The notes below the pieces were generated by a model. That model saw only the letters and a list, made by a program, of their open reading frames with translations, searched no databases and was not told the origin of the DNA. A stretch of DNA of 64,000 bases from Brasenia schreberi. Lineage: Eukaryota > Streptophyta > Magnoliopsida > Nymphaeales > Cabombaceae. The stretch's first letter is position 1; each line of letters opens with the position of its first letter. This document shows, one piece after another, positions 1 to 10,699 of this stretch. The translations under genes were made by a program, and so were the position numbers. The stretch covers positions 806,001 to 870,000 of the forward strand of contig JAYKKT010000076.1 of the NCBI GenBank assembly GCA_036023115.1, given 5' to 3'.

Positions 1-905
1 GGGTGACTCTCACCTAGGATCACCACGATTTGGTCCCTGAAAGGGATCTTGACACACCTGTTGAAGGTGGATGGCACAACGCACAAGCTGTGTATCCAAG
101 GCCTTCCGAACAACAGGTTATAATGGGGGTGGATGTCCAAAACATGGAACACCCCTGTGTGTGTGATCCCTCCTATTTCCGTAGGGAGTTTGATCGATCC
201 TAAAGGTCTAGATGCATTCCCATCCTATCCAGTGATAACGATGGGACTTGGGTTCACAGAAATCAAGGTGACTTAGATTTGGTACGCCACATGAAGTGGA
301 AGGATGTTGAGCCCTCCTCCCCCATCGACTAGGCACCTATCCAGAGAGTGGTTATTTAGAACCACCTCGATATGCAGGGCCTAGTTGTGGGACTCGTAGG
401 GTCTATCTACATCATCTTCCGAGAAAGTGATGGGCGATTTTGCTCATATTGACGCCACTTGGTCAGACAAGGATTCAGGACTTATGTTCGAACTAACCTT
501 AGCTCTTTCTAGAATTTTCTCTAGCACGAGTCTATGCCTAGGCGAAGTTTGTATAAGCTCTAAGATGGACATGTGGATAGGAATCTTTGAAAGATGGTTT
601 TCGAAATCATAAGGGTTTAAGACAATTTTCCCATTGTCTGCTTTTGGCAGAACTCTAGGAATACATGCTTTTGAGAGGCCAGGCACACTGACCACCTTTT
701 TAGCACTTTGTAGGTGCGGGGGTTGATAGATCCTCCCGGATCTTGTCACTTCCCCCACGACCAACCTAGGGTTTGCACTTAAACTGGCTCTAATTGAGAG
801 TTTTGGAGCATCTTGGAGTTTTAAAACTGGTTTAGCCGGGGATTCAGCTCTTGGTGGTCCTCGAATGACTACTTGGGCGGGCTTCTTGTAAAGCACAAGG
901 GTAGA
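1..905 (-). pseudogene. Element H: broken gag-protease fragment (minus strand), host of the whole nest
   Basis: Read on the minus strand, this matches the C-terminal half of ORF1 of the intact element D. From 905 downward it gives the post-zinc-knuckle linker (VTRSGRIYQPPHL), the conserved segment IPIHMSILELI, and the protease Asp-Gly-Gly site near 330-320. The protease C-terminal part with the GRPWIH motif follows, ending at the VILGESHP segment at the window edge. A stop at about 444-446 and further lesions break the frame, so it is a pseudogene. The upstream half of H's gag should lie beyond element A, outside the window. H is the outermost element and is interrupted at 905/906 by A, with presumed target site GTAGA (901-905). 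Confidence 0.85.
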
Positions 906-1764
906 TGTAAACACCCCGAAATCCCACGAATTTCTCAAATCCACTTGGTTTTGTAAAAGCAGCCCCAAAGGGCCATTTTGAGTCTGGAAACCCAGGAGCC
1001 TTCCAGACAACCCTGTACATGTTTTGAACTTTACATATTTCAAAAATGTATCATATGGCTTTTTAAAAACCTTTTAAAACACACGTTTTGAAACCCCGAA
1101 GCAGCTTGGCCTAATCCAGACAGGAACAGGAAAGCTAAGAAGAGCCCAGAACCGGAGCACCTGTCGAGTCCGGCACAGCAACTCTCATATTAAATCCACA
1201 CCCCCAGGATCTCGAACATCCAAGACCCTGTTATCATCAAAACATTGTTTGAAGTCATCTCTAGAAGGCGAAAACAGAGGCGGACGATCATGTTGGCGAA
1301 GACCCAACGAAGACGGAGTACTGATGCTGTCAGGCCCCGCACAAACCGTTCGTTTCGAACATAGCTCGAAGGAGTCAAAGTTCAGTTTGGATCAGATCTG
1401 GACCATATATATCCAGATCCCAAACCAAACCCATGTATGGACTTGGATTTGGATTTGGATCCAAAGATCCAATCCAATATCCATATCCATGGCCCACATC
1501 ACCTTCTCATAAATGGAGGTGGGGCCCACTTGAATTTCACGTGGGATTATGGGCATGAGAGAGAGTGGGGGGTGGATAAGATCAAGTGTGTGTTGTAATT
1601 AAGCTTGACTTGTGTGTCAAGTTTGGGGTTAATCATGTGGGTTAGCCTAATTAAGTGGGTTTAAGCTTGTAATTAGCCAAAACCTAACGTAGGGCTGCAC
1701 CAACATGATGTGGTTAAGATCCATGGGCCATGCAAAGGGAGCTCCTTCACCGAAACCTAACCCA

Positions 1765-2010
1765 AAACGCCTAATCCTAGCCTTCCACCTTAATCTGGCC
1801 CTAATCTGAGCTTAATCACCTAACCCACTTCCCTAATCCCGGCCTAATCCCAACCTAATCACCTAACCCACTTCCCTAATCCTCCCCTAAACCTAGGTTA
1901 ATTTCCCTAAACCTAGCCTAATCACCTAACCTACCTCACTAAACCTCACCCTACAACCAACCCACCTAGCTAAACCCTAAACCTCTAAACCACCCCTAGC
2001 CCACAACCTA
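1765..2010 (+). repeat. Telomere-like CCTAA array, A 5' LTR
   Basis: Irregular CCTAATC / CCTAACC / CCTAAAC repeats upstream of the TATA box, as in D. Confidence 0.75.
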
Positions 2011-2134
2011 CCCAAACCACTTGTATTTAAAATATTTGGCCCTACCCTTTCCAGCCCACCTTATCACGACACCACCCTACCTAAACCACCTAACTACTAC
2101 CCCAAAACCAGCCCTAACCGACCTAGCCCAGCCC

Positions 2135-2142
2135 TATATAAA
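2135..2142 (+). promoter_or_regulatory. LTR TATA box of element A
   Basis: TATATAAA followed by a C-run and TTGGGGGCGGG. Confidence 0.6.
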
Positions 2143-3252
2143 CCCCCCCCCTTGGGGGCGGGTTTTCCCATCGAGAAACCCCCTTCCACTAGCCGAGTCC
2201 TCCCATTTCCCAGCTCAGCCGACTCCCATCCTTGCTCCACTTGCCTCACAGCCTGCCTCCTCCTTCGCCACTACCTCCCAGCCGAGCACCACCATTCCAG
2301 CCGAAGTCCCCCTTGCCATCCTCTTCACCCGACTGAACCAGCCGAGCCCCCACATCCGGCTGCTCCTCAACCACCCGCCGCCTTCCACCATCCGGTTAGT
2401 ACCCTACACTCCACCTTACTCCTTCTTCACTCCCTCTCCACTCTCAGCCACCTAACCCACTACCGTATCACCCTAACATCAGCCACTCCACTTGCTGCCA
2501 CCACTCCCCCTCGGCCAGGCCCATAATCACCCTAACTACCCGCCACCACCTAGACACCCTAGCTCCATTCGGCCACCCTATCCGACTCCCTAAAACCTGC
2601 CCATATCACCCCAACACACCTACTACACCCACTACCACCTGGCCCCATCTCCTAGCTAGTTACCTTCCCTTACACCACTCCTAGCCACTCTAGCAACCCG
2701 CCACCATCAAGTCCTCCTAATCGGCCATTCCAACCGACTGTCATCTCATTCGGCCACCCTAGCAACCCGCCAACCTTAGGCGCCCCATTGGATCTCCCCT
2801 TAAGTTTCCCCTTAGTGCCATACTCCCTTAGTGACCTTACTCAGCCCCTTTAATCCCACACGTCAAGGCGGCACCCTTGCTAGCAGCCGGTCACCTTCAA
2901 GGCACCCGGCCAGCACCCCTTGCCGTTCAACCTCGCGAAGCTCCCTTTTGCAGCCCAAGGCGAAGGCCAAGCCCACGCTCAAGCAAGGCATCTTCGGACC
3001 AGCTATTAGTAAGTGCCTAACTCGGTCTTTAGTTGTATACTTGCTTGAGATTCAATTCGATACGGGGTTGTAATAACGGAGCATAGTCTCCCCCCGCTTG
3101 TAATAATGTGGCTTGGCACACCCACACACGTGCACTCTCTTAGTTGTGCACGATTTTGAACACACACGGGCCTAATCAGCCCCTAATACATAAATATATA
3201 CATATACTTTAATTTTTTGTAGGGTTCTGCTTAAGTTGGGTGTGTTGTCTTC

Positions 3253-3720
3253 CAATTCAGGCACTCACACACATTGAGCCTTTGCTCTTATTTGAAAGAC
3301 CCAAGTAAGGGCCGTGTTATACTATTTGGGCTTTCATTTCATGTCGTGTGTGTTGTCTTTCAATTCAAGCACTCACACACATTGAGCCTTCGCTCTTATT
3401 TGAAAGACCCAAGTAAGGGCCGACCTATACTATTTGGGTTTTCATTTCATGTCGTGTGTGTAAGTCTTTCAATTCAAGCACTCACACACATTGAGCCTTC
3501 GCTCTTATTTGAAAGACCCAAGTAAGGGCTGACCTATACTATTTGGGTTTTCATTTCATGTCGTGTGTGTAAGTCTTTCAATTCAAGCACTCACACACAT
3601 TGAGCCTTCACTCTTATTTGAAAGACCCAAGTTTGGGTTTTCATTTCATGTCGTGTGTGTAAGTCTTTCAATTCAAGCACGCACCCACATTGAGCCTTCG
3701 CTCTTATTTGCAAGACCCGA
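3253..3720 (+). repeat. Tandem array of about 109-bp units, A 5' LTR
   Basis: CAATTC begins at 3253, 3361, 3470, 3579 and 3669. The spacing is 108, 109, 109 and 90 bp; the short unit lacks TAAGGGCTGACCTATACT. Confidence 0.92.
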
Positions 3721-4323
3721 GTAAGGGCCCATATACATACTCTATATACATATCTCCCTTCGGCATTTACATTACAAGCCATTTCCCTTCGGTTATTTCC
3801 CTTCGGCATTGTCTTTACATTCGGGTTTTCCCTTTGGAGTAGCGTGAGTTTGCATTGCATCTACGCCATACCACGAGGTTGGACGCATATTGCATCAAAG
3901 CATGCCCCGCTCAAATTCGCCCATGTAGTGGAGTGTTCATAACACACAAACTAGGTGGCCCATAAAGGGATAAAAGGAAAGACTTAGGCACGTGCAAATC
4001 CACGTGATCTAAAATCTGCAATCGTATCTAAAAGACCCGAATTAGACACATCGAACCGCTTCGTAGGCTTTCTACACCCAAAAACTCGATTTTTCAAAGC
4101 GTACAGACTGACCCTTGTGCATCGGTGCAAGAAGGTCTGCGACGACAAGAGCTCACTTACTCACAGTCATCACGATTAGAAGTCAATTTAAAATATATAT
4201 CTTCGCTAGCTTAGGTAAGCTAGCTGGCACGCCCTATTTATATAAATAGGCCTTAGACGCACAAGAGGATCCACTCCAAGCCCAGAAAAGGCAGAGAGGC
4301 GTGGGGATTTTTGCGCGTCTACA

Positions 4324-4430
4324 GAGATTGGCACGCCCGGTGGGACGTGAGCCTTTCAAAAGTCGAGTTTTTAAGTTAGGAGCTTACGAAAATTTTCAAA
4401 GAGGTGTCGTTTTTAACTTGTTTTCTTTAC
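4324..4430 (+). other. Element A leader with primer-binding site (4329-4346), truncated
   Basis: GAGAT separates the LTR end from TGGCACGCCCGGTGGGAC, the conserved candidate primer-binding site. The leader then follows the other copies up to TTTTCTTTACTT and breaks off where solo LTR G begins. By comparison with D, about 40 nt are missing, including the splice-acceptor-like tract and gag's start codon. Confidence 0.8.
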
Positions 4431-5029
4431 TTGGAGTGGATCCCCGCCTCTTCGTCCCTCTCGGGGGCTTGGAGTGGATCTTCTCGTGCGTCTAAGGCCT
4501 ATGTATACAAATAGGGCGTGCCAGCTAGCTTACTTAAGCTAGCGAAGATATTTTTAACACTGACTTCTAAACGTGGCGACTGTGAGTAAGTAAGCTCTTG
4601 TCATCGCAGACCTTCTTGCACCGATGCGCAAGGGTCAGTCTGTACGCTTTGCAAAAATCGAGTTTTTGGAGAGAAAGTCTACGAAGCGGTTCGAGGTGTC
4701 TATTTCGGGTCTTTAAGATGCGATTGCATGTTTTAGATCACGTGGATTTGTACGTGCCTAAGTCTTTTCTTTTATCCCTTTTCGGGCCACCTAGTTTGTG
4801 TGTTATGAACACTCCACTACATGGGCGAATTCGAGCGGGGCTTGCTTTGATGCAATATGCGTCCTACCTCGTGGTATGGCGTAGATGCAATGCAAACTCA
4901 CGCTACTCCAAAGGGAAAACCCGAAATGTAAAGACAATACTGAAGGGGAAATAACAGAAGGGAAATAACCGAAGGGAAATAACCGAAGGGAGATATGTAT
5001 ATAGATTATGTATATGAGCCCTTACTCGG

Positions 5030-5525
5030 GTCTTGCAAATAAGAGCAAAGGCTCAATGTGGGTGCGTGCTTGAATTGAAAGACTTACACACACGACATGA
5101 AATTAAACCCAAATATAAATTGCAGTATGGCCTTGACTAAGGTCTTGGGAGTAAGAGCGAAGGCTCAATGTGTGTGAGAGTGCTTGAATTGAAAGACTAC
5201 CCACACGACATAAATGAAACCCAAATATAACTGCAATAAGGCCTTTACTAAGGTCTTGGGAGTAAGAGCGAAGGCTCAATGTGTGTGAAAGTGCTTGAAT
5301 TGAAAGACTTACTCACACGACATGAAATGAAACCCAAATAGTATAGGTCGGCCCTTACTTGGGTCTTTCAAATAAGAGCGAAAGCTCAATGTGTGTGAGA
5401 GTGCTTGAATTGAAAGACTTACTCACACGACAAGAAATGAAACCCAAATAGTATAGGTCGGCCCTTACTTGGGTCTTTCAACTAAGAGCGAAAGCTCAAT
5501 GTGTGTGAGTGCTTGAATTGAAAGA
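5030..5525 (-). repeat. Tandem array of about 109-bp units in solo LTR G
   Basis: The units are the reverse complement of those in the plus-strand LTRs; CTTGAATTGAAAGAC recurs through the array. Confidence 0.88.
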
Positions 5526-6599
5526 CAACGCACCCAACTTAAACAAAACCCTTCGAAAAATGAAAGTATATATATACACTTATGTATTAGGGGCTGATTA
5601 GGCCCGTGTGTGCTAAAAATCGTGCACGACTAAGAGAGTGCACGTGTGTGGTTGTGCCAAGCCACGTTATTACAAGCGGGGGGAGACTATGCTCCGTTAT
5701 TACAACCTCGTATCAAATTGAATCTCAAACAAGTATACAACTAAGGACCGAGTTTAGGCACTTACGAGTAGCTGGTCCGTAGAGGCCTTGCTTGAGCGTG
5801 GGCTTGACCTTCGCCTTGGGCTGCAAACGGGAGCTCCGCAAAGGTAGGTGATCAAAGGTGCTGGCCGGCTGCAAGTGGGGCGCGGGATAGGCGCCTCGAA
5901 GGTGGCCGGTGGCAAGTAGATGTCGCCTCAAAGTAGGGGGTTTAAAGGGGCTGAATGAGTGGGTTCTTAGGGTCACTAGGGGAGTTGAGAGTTTAGGGAA
6001 ACTGGACCTAAAAGGTGAGCTGGTGGGAAGGCCGAATGGGACACCTAGGGGAAAACCGAATGGGAAATGATGGCTAGGTAGTGGCCGACAGTTTGGGCTA
6101 TGCTAGGTTCGGCTAAGTTAAAGAGGTGGTGGCAAAGGGGCTGAGATGAAGATAGGATGGGTGGCTAAGAGTGGAGAGGTGGAAGAGAGGGGCTTTGAGG
6201 GAGTTTGGGGTACTTACCGAATGGGGAGAGGTGGCGGATGAAGTGGGAAGCAGGCGGGCAGGTGGCTGTTGGTTGGTTCGGTTGGGTGGAGGTGGTGGCG
6301 TCCGGCTGAGGGATGGTGGTGGTGGATGGAAGAGGGAAGGTGGCGGTACAGGTGGAGCTGATGGAGCAGGTGGAGCAGTTGGGGAATGGAGCAGGCGGAC
6401 AGGTTGGAGAATGGAGTCGGCTGGGCTGAGGTGAGGGCTCCCCCTTCTTTTTTTTTAGAAAACCCGCCCCCAAGGGGGGGGGTTTAAATAGGGGATGGGT
6501 AGGTCGGTTAGGGCTGGGCTGAGGGTAGTGGTTAGGTGGTTTAGGTAGGGTGGTATGTAGATAAGGTGGGCTGGAAAGGGTTGGGCCAGATATTTTAAA

Positions 6600-6895
6600 A
6601 CTAGGGGTTTGGGTAAATCGTGGGCTAAGGGTGGTTTAGGGGTTTAGGGCTAGGTTAGGTGGTTGGGTTTTAGGGTGAGGTTTAGTGAGTTAGGTTAGGT
6701 GATTAGGCTAGGTTTAGGCTAGGATTAGGGAAATTAATCTAGGTTTAGGGAAGGATTAGGGAAGTGGGTTAGGTGATTAGGTTGGGATTAGGCCGGGATT
6801 AGGGAAGTGGGTTAGGTGATTAGGTTCAAATTAGGGGTGGATTAGGAGTTTAGGCTAGGATTAGGCATTTTGGGTTAGGTTTAGGTGAGGGAGCT
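6600..6895 (-). repeat. Telomere-like CCTAA array in solo LTR G
   Basis: On the plus strand it appears as TTAGG-rich sequence (GGTTAGGTGATTAGG and similar). Confidence 0.75.
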
Positions 6896-7722
6896 CCCTT
6901 AGCATGGCCCATAGACCTTGATCACCCCATGTTGGTGCAGCCCTAGGTTAGGTTTTAGCTAATTACAAGCTTAAACCCACTCAATGAGGCTAACCCACAT
7001 GATTAACCCAAACTTGACACACAAGTCAAGCTTAATACAACACTCTTGATATTTTTCACCCCCACTCTCTCTCATGCCCAATATCCCACGTGAATTTCAA
7101 GTGGGCCCCACCTCCATTTATGAGAAGGTGATGTGGGCCATGGATAAGGATATTGGATTGGATCTTTGGATCCAAATCCAAATCCAAGTCCACATATGGG
7201 TTTGGATTGGAATCTGGATATATATGGTCCAGATCCAATCCAAACTGAACTCTGACTCCTTCGAGCTGGGTTCGAAACGGACGATTCGTGCGGGGCCTGA
7301 CAGCATCAGTACTCCGTCTGCGTTGGGTCTTCGCCAACATAGTCGTCCGCCTCCGTTTCTGCCTTCCGGAGATGACTTCAAATGCTATTTTGGTAAGAAC
7401 AGGGTCTTGGACGTTCGAGATCCTGGGGTGTGAATCAGATACAAGAGTTGTTGTGCCGGGCTTGACATGTGCTCTGGTTCCGGGCTCTTCTTGGCTCTCC
7501 TGGTCCTGTCTTGATCAGGCCAAGCCACTTCAGGGTTCCAAAAACGTGTTTTAAAAAGTTTTAAAAGTTATATTGTATGTTTTCGAAATATAGAGTTCAA
7601 AACGTATGTACAGGGTTGTTTGGAAGGCTCCTGGGTTTCCAAACTCAAAAATGGCCCTTTGGGGCTGCTTGTATAAAACCAGATGGATTTTGAGAAATTT
7701 GTGGGATTTCGGGGTGTTTACA

Positions 7723-10587
7723 AAAATCCAATCCAAGTGAAGTGTCGAGCCAAGGCTCATGCGCATCAAGTTCTCACTCTAGGAGGATTTTCAAAAACAA
7801 AATAAAACTAGATGAGATCGAGGACCTGAGAAGGGAGTTTGAGGCCAAAATCGATGCTCTCAGCCAAGAGGCTGAAGTAGGCGATTCGTGTTCATCAAAC
7901 GGTGAACAAAGGCCAAAGAAAAAATCTGAAAAACCTCGCAAGAACAAAGAGGCCTCTGTAATGGAAGGCAACCAATACCACAAGTCCTTCACACAAAAGG
8001 ACCGTAAAGCCCTACAGCAGTTGCTGAAAGGGCAGAATAAAGAGAAAAGAAGCTACGCCCTGTCTGATTTCCTTCCTATGGATTACGAAACAGACAGTGA
8101 CGATGAAATACCGAACTTCCATCGGTATGATGGCATGGGAGACCCTAGGTCTCACTTGCAGCTTTTCTCACGTCGAGCCCATAAGAAGAAAAAGGACTCG
8201 ATGAAATGGGTGTATTGGTTCCCTTTATCCCTTAAAGGCACAGCTGCCAAATGGCTAGCTTCCTACGACTTAAGCCAGTTCGCTACTTTTGAAGAGTTAG
8301 CGAACTGCTTCATGCAAAGATTTGCACACAACGTAGAAGTCACGCCAACTCTGAATACCTTAAGGGATACAAAGCAAGGCATGAACGAAGACGTACATGC
8401 CTTCATTATAAGATGGAGGTCGCTTTTGGGCCAAGTGTGAGAGCCCATATCTGAAGGATGCGCAGCCATGCTCATCCTGGATAACTTTAAAAGCGAGTTA
8501 AAAACCCTTCTCTCGCTCCATGAGATCTCAACTTTCCATAAGTTGATAAAACAGGCCTCCCTTTTCGAAACCAACTTGCGAAAAGGGACATACGATCACT
8601 TATGGAAAGGAAGTGCCATTTCCAAAACCCGCTTGGAAAAGCCCATCACATAAGGGCTACCCACGATGGACAAAGGGGCAAAACCCCATAAAATCGCCAA
8701 TGTCCGGGTGGATCCAGGCGTGGTGGGCACTTCCAAAAATTTTGAAAAGTTAGAAAATAGGAGGGAGCGAAACTTTCAAAAACCGGTTGAAAAACGGGAG
8801 TACACTCCGTTGGGGCAACCTGTGTCGGAGGTCCTAGACCTCCTACTTGCCTAGGGCATGATAGAACTCCCTGAAATCCCCGAAGGAGTCACTTCCAAAG
8901 GAGGGTATTTCAACCGATTTTGTAAGTATCATCGGCTCAAAGGCCATGATACCAAACGCTGCTTCTCCCTCTTAAATAAAATTGAGAACTTGATAGCAGA
9001 AGGCCGGCTCCAGGTCACTGCGGAACCTGAGCCACCTCAAGCTATCTTCAAAGAACCCTTTTCCAAACACGCTAGTGGCAGTGGGAAAGGAAAGGAGGTA
9101 TGTACCCTCACCATTTCTAAGGAACTAGCACAAAAACCAGAGACTGGTCAACCCACTTGTGTGCCCATTCTTGTACTGTACAAGAAGCCCACCCAAGTCG
9201 TCATTCGGGGACCACCAAAAGTGGAGTCCCCGGCAAAACCAGTCTTGAAAATCCAAGGTTCTCCTCAGCTCATCCTTATAGCCAAGTTTAGCGTGAACCC
9301 TAGGCTGGTCGTAGGGGAAGTCACTAGATCCGGGAGGATCTATCAACCCCCGCACCTTCAAGGTGCTCAAAAGGTGGTCATTGTGCCTGGCCCCTCAAAA
9401 GCATGTATCCCTAGTGTTCTGCCAAAAGCAGATAAGGACAAAGTCATCCTGAATCCTTATGACTTCGAAAACCACCTTTCAAAGATTCTTATTCACATGT
9501 CTATCTTAGAGCTTATAAAAACCTCGCCTAGGCATAGACTTGTATTAGAGAAAATTCTAGAAAGGGCCAAGGTTGATTCGAACATAAGTCCAGAATCCTT
9601 TCTGCCCAAGTGGCTTTATTAGGAGCAAAATCGCCCATCACTTTCTTGGAAGATGATGTAGATAGACCCTACAAAACCCATAACCAGGCCCTGCATATCG
9701 AGGTGGTTCTGAATAACCACTCTCTGGACAGGTGCCTAGTCGATGGTGGAGGAGGGCTCAACATCCTTCCACTTCATGTGGCGTATAAAATCGGAGTCAC
9801 CTTGACTTCAGTAAACCCAAGCCCCATCATTATCACTGGATACGATGGGAATACGTCTAGACCTTTAGGATCCATCGAACTCCCAATGGAAACGGGAGGG
9901 ATCAAACACACGAGAGTGTTCCATGTCTTGGACATCCACCCCCATTATAACCTGTTACTGGGAAGGCCCTGGATACATAGTTTGTGCACTGTGCCATCCA
10001 CCTTTCACAGGTGTGTCAAGATCCCTTTTAGGGACCAAGTCGTAGTGATCCTAGGTGAGAGTCACCCACAGCTTCAGGGGATCATAAACTCCCCTTGTCT
10101 ATCGAGCTCCCAGGCCCATGAGGCTAACCTGGGGCAAATTGTGATTGAGCCACCTCGGCTCGTGTTAAACAACCCTAGGAAGGTTGTATGTGTGAAGGGG
10201 CCGCCCAAAGCAGGCCCCCTCCCGATTCTAACCCTTCTAGGAAAACCCAAGCATTCCCCATTTCCAAAGCCCCTGGACAAGAGGCCATATGAGCACAATA
10301 TGGACGATAGCATGTTCCAGGACCACGACTTGTATCAAACTTTTTCAAAAAACAAGAAGTCGTGGAACATGTTGTTGAACATGGGCTAGACGCCCTACAA
10401 GAGTCTAGGGGAACAGAACCAGGGTCTCATAGAGCCCATCCTTCTTAGGGCCAATCCAAGCCGATATGGGATCGGCTATACCCCCCGAATACCGCCGGAG
10501 CCACCCCCTATGACCACTTGGGTCAAGGGTGCCCCGGAACCTGTCTTAGAAGAGACCTACGGTTTAGATCTCCTATTCCGGGTCTAA
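7723..10587 (+). pseudogene. Element A ORF1 (gag-protease), dead
   Basis: This is gag from just after its start codon (which G's insertion cut off) to the ORF1 stop. It retains the gag domain (WFPLSLKGTAAKWL), the zinc knuckle CKYHRLKGHDTKRC, the protease site LVDGGGGLNILPL and the GRPWIH segment. Lesions against D are stops at 8438-8440 (TGA), 8651-8653 (TAA), 8852-8854 (TAG) and 10387-10389 (TAG), and a frameshift near 9600. The 8852 TAG is shared with element B at 24888, which suggests a common defective ancestor. Confidence 0.92.
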
Positions 10588-10608
10588 CCCGTAGTGTTTT
10601 TCCTTTGT

Positions 10609-10610
10609 AG
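10609..10610 (+). promoter_or_regulatory. Candidate 3' splice site ahead of ORF2 (element A)
   Basis: The pyrimidine-rich tract TTTTTCCTTTGTAG ends here, directly before GTATGACGG. The same tract is at the same place in B, D and E. Splicing is inferred from sequence only. Confidence 0.4.
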
Positions 10611-10699
10611 GTATGACGGAAGATCCCTTTTTCTAAAAATACAAAAACATTTGAAAAGCTTAAAATAAAAAAATCGAAAAACAAGAAAAACCAAAAATA

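Larger units (their letters stand above)
906..4323 (+). repeat. 5' LTR of element A
   Basis: It begins TGTAAACACC and ends GCGTCTACA, directly before the primer-binding site, giving 3418 bp with TG...CA ends. Internal landmarks in order are the U3 hairpin region (about 1380-1490), a CCTAA-rich array (1765-2010), TATATAAA at 2135-2142 followed by a C-run/G-run, a C-rich presumed leader, GTAAGT at 3009-3014, the approximately 109-bp tandem array (3253-3720), TTATTTCCCTTCGG repeats (about 3780-3810) and the U5 hairpin (about 4205-4230). Pro/Ser-rich open frames in the C-rich stretch are not considered genes. Confidence 0.92.
4431..7722 (-). mobile_element. Element G: solo LTR (minus strand) inside element A's leader
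   Basis: On the minus strand the LTR starts TGTAAACACC at 7722 and runs through the CCTAA array (about 6895-6600), TATTTAAA (6490-6483), the 109-bp array (about 5525-5030) and the U5 hairpin. Its last 16 nt are missing. At 4430-4442 a 13-nt segment, CTTGGAGTGGATC, repeats one found at 4468-4480, so the junction is a repaired deletion with templated filler. No internal region is present, as expected after LTR-LTR recombination. The right flank AAAAT (7723-7727) would be the TSD, but its left partner fell in the deletion. Confidence 0.88.

Noticed and set aside
1249..1512. Host plant gene exons or tRNA genes between elements
   Set aside because: No interval outside retrotransposon sequence remains, and I saw no tRNA-like or other cellular sequence.
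2021..2526. Pro/Ser/Thr-rich open frames in the C-rich part of the LTRs
   Set aside because: Low-complexity C-rich sequence lacks stops in several frames. The frames differ between copies and have no recognisable domain.
3253..3720. CRISPR-like regularly spaced repeats
   Set aside because: The whole 109-bp unit is repeated with no unique spacers, in a plant LTR. It is an ordinary tandem array.
6600..6895. A true interstitial telomere tract
   Set aside because: The motifs are degenerate and at the same place in every LTR, so they are part of the element, not telomere-derived DNA at a fusion point.
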